Assembly: GCF_014077505.1 (NCBI RefSeq)
Contig: NZ_JACGWA010000001.1
Span: 62,001-126,000, forward strand
Direction: 5' to 3'
DNA: 64,000 bases
Origin: Colwellia sp. BRX10-3
GTDB taxonomy: Bacteria > Pseudomonadota > Gammaproteobacteria > Enterobacterales > Alteromonadaceae
Under the pieces are notes generated by a model. The model was not told the origin of the DNA, did no database searches, and worked only from the letters and a program-made list of their open reading frames with translations. The position numbers and the translations under genes are program-made. The first letter of the stretch is position 1. Every line of letters begins with the position of its first letter. Shown here piece after piece: positions 55,581 through 64,000 of the stretch.

Positions 55581-58500
55581 TTAGTCTTTCAGGTTATCTA
55601 ATAATTGTTGGGAATCAAATTGTTGTTGTGCATCACCCTGTTTAATAACATCGAGTAAAATCACTTCAGCGTTGTCATGATCACCAATCTCAATATACAC
55701 TTTAGCCAAATCTAATTTTGCTGCAATACCATTGTCGTCGTCATCAACATCTTCTTCGGTGATATTACCTGAGAATTCAGGGAATTCACTCAGTCCAACA
55801 TCAATGTTCATTTTTTCATAAGGTTCAGTTGGCTTGCCGTCTAGTAGACTGTCTGATAATAATGAATCTACCGAAATAAAGTCTTTTTCTGCATTTTTAT
55901 TATCTTCTGACCCAGTCTCTTCTTCTATATCGATACCTTCTTCAACTGTCTCCAGTTCGAAGTCATCACCAATTTCAAAGTTTTCGTCGAATTCAAAATC
56001 ATCACTAGCAGATTGGCTACTCTCTTCTTCAATGTTCGCTAAAAGGTCATCAAAATCTAAATTATCAAGCTCTTTAATACCATCAACTTCTTCAGCATTA
56101 CTTGCGTTACGGTTTTCGACATCATTTTGTTCATGGTTGTCGTTATCAGAAAGTAAATCAGCTAAGACATTGCTATCAGTAAAGTCTGGTGATAATTCAA
56201 CTATATCATCAGACTCTTTTTCATCGTTCAACAACTTTGCCAATGTTGATTCGTCAAAATCACTCGACAATGCTGCTAAAGTTTCTTCATCAATTTCTTC
56301 AGACGTTTGCTCTGTCGATTCGTTGTCAGTTTCTTCACTCAGTAAGTCACTATCAAGTAATTCAGTATCTAGCACATCATCACCAATATCTAATGGTGAA
56401 TCATCTTTGGTTTCTGGAGTGTGGTTTACTTCGTCAATTAATGCATCGATATCAAAATCATCTGAAATTTCTTCGCTAGTGTCGCTTGGAATTTCAGCCT
56501 GTTCATCTGTGGTAGCATTTTTTTCTGGCTCACTAACCGCTATTTCATCTAAGTTATCATCCGCACTTTCATTCGACAACTTACTAAAATCTGTATCGAT
56601 AAATGATTGTACGTATTCATCAGTAAAATTATTAATGAGTTCTGTATTTTCATTTTCTGAGTTTTCTGAAGTGTCGATTTCGTCATCGCTGATATCTTCA
56701 CTAATGGGCGCGCCTATATCGTCTGGCTCTGAGACTTCATTGCTTTGCTCAGCGCTAGTTTCTTCAGCAGTATCAATTGCAGCTGATGTATCACTTGTGT
56801 CATTTATAGAATCTAACAGTGCATCTATATCATCTGGGTCTGAGACTTCACTGTTTTGCTCAGCGCTAGTTTCTTCAGCAGTATCAATTACAGCTGGTGT
56901 ATCACTTGTGTCATTTATAGAATCTAACAATGCATCGATATCATCTGGGTCTGAAACTTCACTGTTTTGCTCAGCGCTAGTTTCTTCAGCAGTATCAATT
57001 GCAGCTGGTGTATCACTTGTGTCATTTACAGAATCTAACAGTGCATCGATATCATTTGGGTCTGAGACTTCACTAGCTTCTTCAGCAGTATCAATTGCAG
57101 CTGATGTATCACTTGTTTCATTTATAGAATCTAACAGCGCATCGATATCATCTGGGTCTGATACTTCACTGGCTTCTTCAGCAGTATCAATTGCAGCTGG
57201 TGTATCACTTGTGTCATTTATAGAATCTAACAGTGCATCGATATCATTTGGGTCTGAGACTTCACTGGATTCTTCAGCAGTATCAATTGCAGCTGGTGTA
57301 TCGCTTGTGTCATTTATAGAATCTAATAGCGCATCGATATCATCTGGGTCTGAGACTTCACTGGCTTCTTCAGCAGTCTCAATTGCAGCTGGTGTATCAC
57401 TTGCTTCATTTATAGAATCTAACAGCGCATCGATATCGTCTGGGTCTGAGACTTCACTGGCTTCTTCAGCAGTATCAATTACAGCTGGTGTATCACTTGT
57501 GTCATTTATAGAATCTAACAGTGCATCGATATCATCTGGATCTGATACACTTTCTGCAGTTGAGGCATCTTTAATTTCACTGACTTCATCCAACAAGGCA
57601 TCAATATCGTAAGGTTCTTCCACTTCATTAATGTTAGCTGTAGCCGTGTTGTTATCGGTTAGCTCATCTGATTCTTCAGCCGCATCAAGTAAAGCGTCAA
57701 TATCTTCTGGTTCGCTCAGCACTTCAGTGTCATCAGTTGCTATCGGTTCAATTTCAGAACTCTCAGCCAGTAGGTTATCTAACTCGCTTGAATCAACGTC
57801 ATCTAATTCAGGCGCTGTGTCATCGTCCGAGTCTAATTCGTCTTCTAAACCGGCAAATAACGAATCTAAGTCGCCTTGATCTAATTGACCACCTTCTAAG
57901 GCTTCGCCTTCAATAAGATCATCATCTAAAGAAATTGTTTCTGAATCATTATCTAAAGAAATATCTTCAAGTTCATCTAAATCATCTAAATCATCGTCCA
58001 GTTGAATTACTTCATCATCAAGTGAATCTAAGTCATCGGTAAACAAATCGTCATGATCTTCATCAGTCTCTGATAAATCTATAGACAATTCATCATCGAG
58101 TGAAAGTTCATCAAGCGCTAACTCATCGTCTAAGGTTAATTCACTGTCTAAACTGTCAGAGCCTTGCTCATTCTTCGCTTTAGCTTCGGGTTCAACTATT
58201 TGGTCTGTTTTCGCAGGTATAATATTTTCATCATCTTCTTTGTTGGCTCTGCGTCGAAATAAAATTGCTAATAATGACAGCACTAATATCGCGGGTAACG
58301 TTGCCATTAACGCAACAAACCATGAGCTCGACATAAAGCTACCATCTTCGAGTTCGGCTTTTTGTTTTTCTAGTAATAATGCTTGTTCTCTAGCTTCTGC
58401 TTTTGACAATAAGGCTTGTTGCAGCGAGATCATATCATCCATCTGCACTTTAATTTCTTTACTTTTGGCTACTTCACTTTGCATGACACCAAGTTGGTCG

Positions 58501-59126
58501 TTGAAGCTGGTAAGGCGTTCACGTAACGCTTCATTTTCTTTTAATAGACTTTGTAGTCCATCGATAGAATCTAAAACATCGTTTTGAATGTTAGCAAATC
58601 TTTGTTGCTGACTGCTGTCTATGGCTTGTAACTGAACATTAATTTCTGATTTAGCGGCATCTAAATCTTTTTTATTTACTGAGGCTTCTTCAGGTAAGAG
58701 TACTTTTTTAGGCGCCACTTTAACGACTTTGACAATTTTCTTTTGCCAAGCTTTGTCATCACTGCGTGATTTTTGTTGCGCGTTGTCAGGATTAATAGCC
58801 CGCATTATGTCGATAGATGGGAGTTTTAAATACTGACCACTGATCATGTGATTTAAGTTTTGATCTTTAAAAGAATCTGGATTGTTTTCATATAGCGCTT
58901 GCATGACTTGGTAAACAGACAAACGAGGATCTGGGCGCACTTTTAGTGCGATATTCCATAATGTATCTTTGCTGGTAATAGGGCCATAACGGTCATAAGG
59001 AAAAGCATCTGTCGATTTCGGGCCACGAATACGTATACCGCCGTCTTCAGCAGAAATAGGTAGACTAAAACAGCTAATGCTAATAATAAGTACCTGCCAT
59101 AGGCACAGGCGTAACAATTTTTGCAT
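55581..59126 (-). CDS. fimV: FimV/TspA-family polar hub protein with acidic tandem repeats
   Basis: Inner-membrane, peptidoglycan-binding protein that in Pseudomonas and Vibrio relatives organises the cell pole, type IV pili or flagella. A signal peptide (residues 1-26) is followed by the FimV N-terminal region with a LysM-like YGPITSKDTLWNIALKVRP, a coiled coil (about 165-250), one membrane segment (SWFVALMATLPAILVLSLLAI, cut here at 20 to SWFVALMATLPAILVLSLLA), then a very long acidic cytoplasmic region. It carries eight tandem 32- or 37-residue repeats (about residues 527-797) containing DPDDIDALLDSIND. The C-terminus has a FimV-type TPR end (AAKLDLAKVYIEIGDHDNAE). 1181 residues. It sits between truA and asd. 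Confidence 0.93.
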   Translation of the reverse strand: MQKLLRLCLWQVLIISISCFSLPISAEDGGIRIRGPKSTDAFPYDRYGPITSKDTLWNIALKVRPDPRLSVYQVMQALYENNPDSFKDQNLNHMISGQYLKLPSIDIMRAINPDNAQQKSRSDDKAWQKKIVKVVKVAPKKVLLPEEASVNKKDLDAAKSEINVQLQAIDSSQQQRFANIQNDVLDSIDGLQSLLKENEALRERLTSFNDQLGVMQSEVAKSKEIKVQMDDMISLQQALLSKAEAREQALLLEKQKAELEDGSFMSSSWFVALMATLPAILVLSLLAILFRRRANKEDDENIIPAKTDQIVEPEAKAKNEQGSDSLDSELTLDDELALDELSLDDELSIDLSETDEDHDDLFTDDLDSLDDEVIQLDDDLDDLDELEDISLDNDSETISLDDDLIEGEALEGGQLDQGDLDSLFAGLEDELDSDDDTAPELDDVDSSELDNLLAESSEIEPIATDDTEVLSEPEDIDALLDAAEESDELTDNNTATANINEVEEPYDIDALLDEVSEIKDASTAESVSDPDDIDALLDSINDTSDTPAVIDTAEEASEVSDPDDIDALLDSINEASDTPAAIETAEEASEVSDPDDIDALLDSINDTSDTPAAIDTAEESSEVSDPNDIDALLDSINDTSDTPAAIDTAEEASEVSDPDDIDALLDSINETSDTSAAIDTAEEASEVSDPNDIDALLDSVNDTSDTPAAIDTAEETSAEQNSEVSDPDDIDALLDSINDTSDTPAVIDTAEETSAEQNSEVSDPDDIDALLDSINDTSDTSAAIDTAEETSAEQSNEVSEPDDIGAPISEDISDDEIDTSENSENENTELINNFTDEYVQSFIDTDFSKLSNESADDNLDEIAVSEPEKNATTDEQAEIPSDTSEEISDDFDIDALIDEVNHTPETKDDSPLDIGDDVLDTELLDSDLLSEETDNESTEQTSEEIDEETLAALSSDFDESTLAKLLNDEKESDDIVELSPDFTDSNVLADLLSDNDNHEQNDVENRNASNAEEVDGIKELDNLDFDDLLANIEEESSQSASDDFEFDENFEIGDDFELETVEEGIDIEEETGSEDNKNAEKDFISVDSLLSDSLLDGKPTEPYEKMNIDVGLSEFPEFSGNITEEDVDDDDNGIAAKLDLAKVYIEIGDHDNAEVILLDVIKQGDAQQQFDSQQLLDNLKD
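56736..57548 (-). repeat. Eight in-frame tandem repeats in fimV
   Basis: Five units of 96 bp followed by three of 111 bp, 813 bp in total, in gene order. Each encodes VSDPDDIDALLDSINDTSDT with slight changes, then PAAIDTAEE. The longer units add SAEQN. DNA identity between neighbours is high, so copy number may vary by slippage. The complementary strand is open over the same span, producing a long false reading frame. Confidence 0.92.
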
Positions 59127-59334
59127 TAAAATTTCCTATTTATAATAATTATTCGCCAATACAATGACGCGCCGAGTCAGGAGAATGTAAAGCAAAGATT
59201 ATTCCAGTTATGAATAATTGCTTCTACCTATATGTATAAATGCTTTCTAACTTTCACTATGTTATCAAATTAACGCTGTAATACTTATCTTATCGTTAAT
59301 TTAATAAAAGTTAAATTAATTGCTATAAAAACAA

Positions 59335-59366
59335 AAAACCCGTCGCTTATTATAACGACGGGTTTT
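59335..59366 (-). terminator. Terminator after asd
   Basis: Stem AAAACCCGTCG/CGACGGGTTTT of 11 bp with a 10-base loop, 46 bp after the asd stop. Confidence 0.85.
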
Positions 59367-59411
59367 CATTTTTCTTTAATAAATCTATAACTTAGATTCA
59401 TTTATTTGTAT

Positions 59412-60437
59412 TTAATACTCGCTAAGGTGCTCTTTAATTAATAACTCAGCAATTTGAACGCTGTTTGTTGCTGCACCTTTACGTACGTTATCGGCAACTA
59501 TCCACATATTAATACCACTATTGTGGCTAATGTCTTCACGAATACGACCAACAAAAGTTTCATCTTTACCGCTAGCATCAGTAATTTGCGTTGGAAAATC
59601 TTCATCTTTGTGACAAACCACTATACCTGGCGCTTTGCTCAGTAACTCTTTGACTTCTTCAGCTGAAATGGGTGAGTTGGTTTCAATATGCAGTGATTCA
59701 CCATGACCAAAAAATACCGGTACACGCACAGCTGTTGGGTTAACCATTACACTATCGTCGCCCAATATCTTCTGTGTTTCCCAAACCATTTTCATTTCTT
59801 CTTTGGTATAACCATTTTCAAGAAATACATCAATTTGTGGAATAACATTAAAAGCAATTTGGCGAGAAAAGTTTTTCGGCTCGACCGGTTTGCCACACAG
59901 TAAGTCCGCAGTTTGCTTTGCTAACTCGTCCATAGCGGCTTTACCACCACCTGAAACTGACTGATAAGTACAAACATTTACGCGAGAAATACCTACGGCA
60001 TCATAGATAGGTTTTAATGCCACCATCATTTGAATGGTTGAACAATTCGGATTTGCGATAATATTACGATTACGATATTCAGCTAACGCTTGCGGGTTTA
60101 CTTCTGGTACAACTAATGGAATATCAGCGTCATAGCGAAACTCAGAGGTATTATCGATAACAATACAACCATCGTCAGCAGCAATTGGCGCATACTTTGC
60201 CGATATTTCGCCACCTGCCGAAAAGAAACCGATTTGTGCTTGGCTCCAATCAAAATTGTCAGCATCTAAAACTTCAATACTTTCACCCTTAAAATCAATA
60301 AATTCACCCGCCGAACGAGCGCTTGCCAGTGGGTATAATTTATTAATTGGAAAATCACGCTGTTCTAGTATTTCAATAATGGTTTTACCGACTAAACCTG
60401 TTGCACCTAGTACGCAAACATCAAATTTCTGTGCCAT
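59412..60437 (-). CDS. asd: Aspartate-semialdehyde dehydrogenase
   Basis: Reduces aspartyl phosphate to the semialdehyde, branch point to lysine, diaminopimelate, threonine and methionine. It has the NADP site VCVLGATGLVGKTIIEIL, the catalytic Cys in NPNCSTIQ, and the His/Arg region VFFGHGESLHIETN. The frame reaches back to 60491; ATG 60437 with AGAGAGGA upstream gives MAQKFDVCVLGATG. About 341 residues. The start overlaps the end of pdxB by 17 bp. It occupies the position of usg, a catalytically impaired asd homologue, in E. coli. Confidence 0.94.
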   Translation of the reverse strand: MAQKFDVCVLGATGLVGKTIIEILEQRDFPINKLYPLASARSAGEFIDFKGESIEVLDADNFDWSQAQIGFFSAGGEISAKYAPIAADDGCIVIDNTSEFRYDADIPLVVPEVNPQALAEYRNRNIIANPNCSTIQMMVALKPIYDAVGISRVNVCTYQSVSGGGKAAMDELAKQTADLLCGKPVEPKNFSRQIAFNVIPQIDVFLENGYTKEEMKMVWETQKILGDDSVMVNPTAVRVPVFFGHGESLHIETNSPISAEEVKELLSKAPGIVVCHKDEDFPTQITDASGKDETFVGRIREDISHNSGINMWIVADNVRKGAATNSVQIAELLIKEHLSEY

Positions 60438-61578
60438 GATCCTCTCTCTTTTTATCCAGTTTTTTATTAAAGCCAAGCTGATGTGGAACATCTAGGCTCA
60501 ACGCGTTATTCAAGTTGACAGTTATAGACGAAAATTCCCGGCGAGTCGGGTACGTTTTACGAATATGGTCAAATCCTTGAATATTGATTTGTTGACGAAA
60601 AATTGCATCGTCACGTCTAACATCGTATACCATTTTTACTAGCTGGTTTAGCAGTATTTCATCAAACTTTTGCTTAATTTCAACCGCACTAATTGCCGGT
60701 GTCGGTAAAAAGTCAGCAAGCTGCTTATTTGGCAAAACACCTAGCTGTTGGCATAATGCCCGATACAGAATTTCTGTGCCACGAGCTTTTCCTTCTAAGC
60801 TATAACCGGCGATGTGCGCTGTGGTAATTTCACAATGCGCGATCAACGCAGTTAAGATATTGGGTTCGTTTTCCCAAACATCTAAAACCAACTTTACTGC
60901 ATGTCCTTGCTGCTTCATTTTCAATAAAGCGCTATTGTCGATTACTTCACCGCGACAAGCATTGATCAGAATTTGATTGTCTTTAAATCGAGCTAGTCGT
61001 TCACCGTTCAATAAATGATACGTTGCATGTTTGCCAGTACGCGTTAATGGTACGTGCAGCGAAACTACGTTGCAACTTAACGCTTGCTCAAGCGAAACGA
61101 ATTCACGTTTATCCGCTGGGTCTTCAGCCTGTATGGGATCACATAAAACATGCTTAATATTTAAAGCGGTTAATTTTTCACTTAACCTTGAACCCGTGTT
61201 ACCCGCACCCACTATGCCTACAGTTAATGCTGATAATGTTAATAAATAACGCTCTGCTAACACGACTAAAGCACTCAGTACGTATTCGGCGACAGAAACG
61301 GCATTACAACCTGGGGCAGAATGAAAGCTCACTTCTCGATTAGCTAAATAGTGTTGATCAATGTGATCAACACCAATCGTTGCGGTACCGACAAAACGTA
61401 AGGTTTTATTTTGCTTTAACAGCGCTTCATTCACTTTAGTGATCGAGCGCACCAATAAAACGTCAGCATCACGAATATCAGTTGACGATAAAGAGCGGCC
61501 AGAAAACGCCGTTAACATGCCTAAATCAGCAAAAAATTCCGCTGCAAACGGCATATTTTCGTCATAAAAAATATTCAT
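60421..61578 (-). CDS. pdxB: Erythronate-4-phosphate dehydrogenase
   Basis: Second step of deoxyxylulose-5-phosphate-independent branch feeding pyridoxal phosphate synthesis, oxidising 4-phosphoerythronate. D-2-hydroxyacid dehydrogenase fold: GIVGAGNTGSRL (NAD site), INACRGEVID (Arg), VWENEPN (Glu) and TAHIAGYSLEGKARG (His). A C-terminal PdxB dimerisation domain follows. 385 residues (E. coli 378). Overlaps asd. Confidence 0.95.
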   Translation of the reverse strand: MNIFYDENMPFAAEFFADLGMLTAFSGRSLSSTDIRDADVLLVRSITKVNEALLKQNKTLRFVGTATIGVDHIDQHYLANREVSFHSAPGCNAVSVAEYVLSALVVLAERYLLTLSALTVGIVGAGNTGSRLSEKLTALNIKHVLCDPIQAEDPADKREFVSLEQALSCNVVSLHVPLTRTGKHATYHLLNGERLARFKDNQILINACRGEVIDNSALLKMKQQGHAVKLVLDVWENEPNILTALIAHCEITTAHIAGYSLEGKARGTEILYRALCQQLGVLPNKQLADFLPTPAISAVEIKQKFDEILLNQLVKMVYDVRRDDAIFRQQINIQGFDHIRKTYPTRREFSSITVNLNNALSLDVPHQLGFNKKLDKKREDHGTEI

Positions 61579-61625
61579 TTAAAGTTTCCAAACCACAAAC
61601 AAGTAAATAAAAAGTCGATATTACA

Positions 61626-61976
61626 TTATGTCGTTAAGGTTATTTTCTTAACATAGCTTTCTTTTTCTATTTTTGTTACTTCAACCGTAATTACCGAGCC
61701 TTCAATACCCAAGCGTTCGAGTTGATTACTGACACCCTCAGTAAGGTTTTTACGTTGAGATAAATCACGCCCAGATAATATTTTTAAATTTACGTGCACA
61801 AACACCTGCTCAGCGCCGGGTAAATAAAAATCATCGTAAGCGCATGCGCGCACTTTAATATCTGCGGCAGTAAAAAGTTCGCTTTGGTTTACACCTTTAT
61901 AAACAGCATGCATTAGCTGTTCTACCGGTAAATTTTCGGTAATTTTTGTAGAATACTCAACAATACAATGAGGCAT
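61626..61976 (-). CDS. 5-carboxymethyl-2-hydroxymuconate delta-isomerase family protein
   Basis: Tautomerase-superfamily protein. With ATG 61976 it starts MPHCIVEYS, so processing exposes the catalytic Pro1. The CHMI-like pattern KVRACAYDDFYLPGAEQVFVHV is seen, cut here to ACAYDDFYLPGAEQVFVHV. About 116 residues, near the family's usual 125. The frame reaches upstream to 62015 but the extension would bury the Pro. No homoprotocatechuate genes surround it, so its real substrate is open. It follows fabB and precedes pdxB. Confidence 0.82.
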   Translation of the reverse strand: MPHCIVEYSTKITENLPVEQLMHAVYKGVNQSELFTAADIKVRACAYDDFYLPGAEQVFVHVNLKILSGRDLSQRKNLTEGVSNQLERLGIEGSVITVEVTKIEKESYVKKITLTT

Positions 61977-62045
61977 GATTAGGCAGTCATAATTAATAAC
62001 AAATAAGGTGCTCATTGTAGCTAAATTTATAAGGGAAAAGACACA

Positions 62046-62074
62046 AAAAAACCGTTAAATTTTTAACGGTTTTT
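62046..62074. terminator. Terminator after fabB
   Basis: Stem AAAAACCGTTAA/TTAACGGTTTTT with a small loop, 55 bp after the fabB stop. Confidence 0.85.
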
Positions 62075-62128
62075 AATTTAGTCCAAATTAATGACGATTA
62101 AAGCCATTAATAACACTATATCAAGACA

Positions 62129-63340
62129 TTATTTGTACTTTTGCATCACAAGTGTTGCGTTAGTACCACCAAAACCAAAGCTGTTAGACATGACTAAGTT
62201 AAGCTCCATATCACGTTTTTCGGTAACTATGTCTAAGCCTTCTGCTTTTTCATCTAAGGTATTAATATTAATAGACGGTGCAACAAAACTATGTTCCATC
62301 ATCAATAATGAGAAAATAGCTTCATGAACACCAGCGGCACCCAATGCATGGCCGGTCATTGCTTTTGTCGCACTAATTGCTGGAGAGTTATCACCAAATA
62401 CCGCTTGAATAGCACCAAGCTCTTTAACATCGCCAACTGGCGTAGAGGTACCGTGAGTATTTAGGTAATCGACTTTCGCGTCAACCCCCTCCATGGCTTG
62501 TTGCATACAACGTATAGCGCCTTCACCACTCGGAGCCACCATATCGTAACCGTCTGACGTTGCGCCGTAGCCAACAATCTCAGCGTAAATATGTGCACCA
62601 CGCGCTAAAGCGTGTTCAAGTTCTTCCACAACAACCATACCGCCACCGCCTGAAATAACGAAACCGTCACGGTCTGCATCATAAGTGCGAGAAGCCTGTT
62701 CAGGGGTGTCATTATATTTAGAAGATAATGCACCCATGCCGTCAAACATCATGGCTAACGACCAATGAACTTCTTCACCGCCACCCGCAAATACTACGTC
62801 TTGCTTACCTAGTTGAATAAGTTCAGCTGCGTGGCCAATGCAATGTGCACTAGTGGCACAGGCAGAACTAATTGAATAGTTAACACCCAAAATTTTAAAT
62901 GGTGTGGCTAAACATGCTGAGATAGTGCTCGACATTGTTTTTGGTACTGCGTAAGGACCAACACGTTTAACGCCTTTTTCGCGCAGAATATCTGCTGAAT
63001 TAACCACGTTTTCTGAAGAAGCACCACCAGAGCCGGCAACAATACCGGTACGGAAATTTGAAACTTGCTCAGGGGTTAATTTTGAATCTTTAATTGCTTG
63101 ATCCATGGCTATATAAGCAAAAGCTGAAGCTTCGCCCATAAAACGTAAGGCTTTACGGTCAATATGGTCTTTTACTTCAATTTCAGGTTTACCCCAAACT
63201 TGACTGCGTAAACCCATTTCAGCAAAACTTTCAGCACGGGTAATACCTGAACGTCCTTCTTTTAATGACGCTAATACTTCTTCTGCATCATTACCAATAC
63301 TTGATACAATACCTAATCCGGTGATAACTACACGTTTCAT
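62129..63340 (-). CDS. fabB: 3-oxoacyl-ACP synthase I
   Basis: Condensing enzyme needed for unsaturated fatty acid elongation. It has the Cys nucleophile in [10 protein letters not shown], the two His in NTHGTSTP and [13 protein letters not shown] 63340 gives [16 protein letters not shown], the usual start; the frame reaches to 63358. 403 residues (E. coli 406). Its upstream region has adjacent FadR-like and FabR-like operators. Divergent from mnmC, as in E. coli. Confidence 0.97.
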   Translation of the reverse strand: MKRVVITGLGIVSSIGNDAEEVLASLKEGRSGITRAESFAEMGLRSQVWGKPEIEVKDHIDRKALRFMGEASAFAYIAMDQAIKDSKLTPEQVSNFRTGIVAGSGGASSENVVNSADILREKGVKRVGPYAVPKTMSSTISACLATPFKILGVNYSISSACATSAHCIGHAAELIQLGKQDVVFAGGGEEVHWSLAMMFDGMGALSSKYNDTPEQASRTYDADRDGFVISGGGGMVVVEELEHALARGAHIYAEIVGYGATSDGYDMVAPSGEGAIRCMQQAMEGVDAKVDYLNTHGTSTPVGDVKELGAIQAVFGDNSPAISATKAMTGHALGAAGVHEAIFSLLMMEHSFVAPSININTLDEKAEGLDIVTEKRDMELNLVMSNSFGFGGTNATLVMQKYK

Positions 63341-63375
63341 ATAAATAACCATATTCAATTAAAAAATCTGGGCGT

Positions 63376-63381
63376 ATCATA
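63376..63381 (-). promoter_or_regulatory. Probable -10 element of fabB
   Basis: TATGAT on the minus strand about 35 bp before the ATG. The place of the -35 is occupied by the FadR-like site and holds no good TTGACA match, as expected for an activator-dependent promoter. Confidence 0.45.
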
Positions 63382-63400
63382 CATACTTTTGCCCCCTATA

Positions 63401-63413
63401 CTGGTCTGTCCAG
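63401..63413. promoter_or_regulatory. FadR-like operator upstream of fabB
   Basis: CTGGTCTGTCCAG agrees with the FadR core CTGGTCNGACCAG at 11 or 12 of 13 positions. Its centre is about 38 bp before the predicted start of fabB transcription, where FadR activates fabA and fabB in E. coli. Confidence 0.65.
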
Positions 63414-63430
63414 CGTACACTTGTACACTG
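63412..63430. promoter_or_regulatory. FabR-like operator upstream of fabB
   Basis: AGCGTACACTTGTACACTG with palindromic core GTACA-CT-TGTAC, closely resembling the FabR site AGCGTACACGTG... known next to the FadR site at E. coli fabA. It abuts the FadR-like site. Confidence 0.6.
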
Positions 63431-63511
63431 AATTTTTTCATTTTTATGACAGTCCTTTGTAATAATATGTAAAATAACCTTTTTTTACCTACAACGGAAG
63501 ACGTTAATATA

Positions 63512-64000
63512 GTGATTGATCAAACAAAGATTACCTTTCAAAGTGACGGTTCACCTTATTCAAGCCAATTTGAAGATATCTATTTTGATACAAACCACGG
63601 CACAAGCCAAAGTGAGTGCGTATTTATTGACGGCAATAATATTAAAGCAAGATTAGCCAAATACCCTGAAAAGTTTGTAATCGCAGAAACCGGCTTCGGC
63701 ACAGGATTAAATTTTTTACTCACGCTTGCGGCATTTGACCAATTACAACGAAGCCAAAACCTACAAAACACAAAACCAGCAGTTGTAAGCGCTTTACACT
63801 TTATCAGTGTCGAAAAATATCCATTATCAAAGGCGCAACTAACACAATCGTTGAAAATATTGCCGGATATTGATCAATACAGTCAGCAGTTAATCGCCCA
63901 GTACCCTGAACATCCTGAGCAAGATATCACCCTGAGTTTTCTTAATGGCGCAGTCACACTTCAGTTGATCTTCAACGATGCTACATTAGGCTTAGCGCAA
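63512..64000 (+). CDS. mnmC: MnmC, tRNA modification bifunctional protein, N-terminal part (runs off the window)
   Basis: Converts cmnm5(s2)U34 to mnm5(s2)U34 in tRNA. Visible is the SAM-dependent methyltransferase domain: ITFQSDGSPYSSQFEDIYFD at the start (20 residues) and ETGFGTGLNFLL, the SAM-binding motif. The frame is open from 63473 with no ATG; GTG 63512, with GGAAG about 12 bases upstream, is the best start. The FAD oxidase half lies outside the window. Position beside fabB is conserved. Confidence 0.92.
   Translation, partial: MIDQTKITFQSDGSPYSSQFEDIYFDTNHGTSQSECVFIDGNNIKARLAKYPEKFVIAETGFGTGLNFLLTLAAFDQLQRSQNLQNTKPAVVSALHFISVEKYPLSKAQLTQSLKILPDIDQYSQQLIAQYPEHPEQDITLSFLNGAVTLQLIFNDATLGLAQ

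Noticed and set aside
56736-57548. Regular repeats that could suggest a CRISPR array
   Set aside because: The units are in-frame parts of fimV without unique spacers, and no cas genes are in the window.

Overview
The window is AT-rich (roughly 38-40% GC by eye) gammaproteobacterial chromosome. Gene order and protein content point to a marine Alteromonadales bacterium of the Colwellia/Thalassotalea type. Indicators are the TonB receptor plus GH13 lipoproteins, the phhA-phhB-tyrR-maiA block, a DUF3014 protein, a PEP-CTERM protein, the psp-sap cluster, and housekeeping blocks syntenic with E. coli. The genus is inference; no rRNA is present.

Region 1 (1-6.3 kb) is an alpha-glucan locus on the minus strand: two secreted GH13 amylase-like lipoproteins and the first third of a TonB-dependent receptor. 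Three near-identical palindromes around CATACGTAT lie before the first amylase and before the receptor, suggesting one LacI/MalR-type regulator. Region 2 (6.7-9.3 kb) is a 2.5-kb integrated element in the 3' end of the 4.5S RNA gene ffs. It is bounded by perfect 65-bp direct repeats, has a tyrosine recombinase at one end and candidate arm-type sites at both ends. It carries a 56-residue protein that is almost only a signal peptide plus a PEP-CTERM sorting signal, behind a sigma-54-like promoter.

Region 3 (9.4-14.7 kb) holds a PlsC-like acyltransferase, a DUF3014 protein and an aromatic amino acid block (maiA, tyrR, phhB, phhA) with a TyrR box before phhA. Region 4 (14.7-25.4 kb) is the phage-shock cluster ycjF-ycjX, pspCBA and divergent pspF, followed by sapABCDF. 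Region 5 (25.5-39.3 kb) is the protein quality control block tig-clpP-clpX-lon-hupB-ppiD, interrupted between hupB and ppiD by the cytochrome c maturation genes ccmI-ccmF-ccmG-ccmH.

Region 6 (39.5-40.5 kb) is a tRNA operon Pro-Arg-His-Pro (minus strand) with a strong promoter. It is followed by three tandem 95-bp units, each containing a degenerate 3' half of tRNA-Pro, reminiscent of the E. coli tyrT/rtT repeats. Region 7 (40.6-49.2 kb) has folD, cysS, ppiB, lpxH, a DUF885 lipoprotein, miaE, a small unknown gene and a Yip1-family membrane protein. Region 8 (49.2-64 kb) matches the E. coli purF-cvpA-dedD-folC-accD-truA-usg-pdxB-fabB-mnmC region. Here a catalytically complete asd stands in the usg position, a 1181-residue FimV with eight internal repeats is inserted, and fabB has adjoining FadR-like and FabR-like operators.
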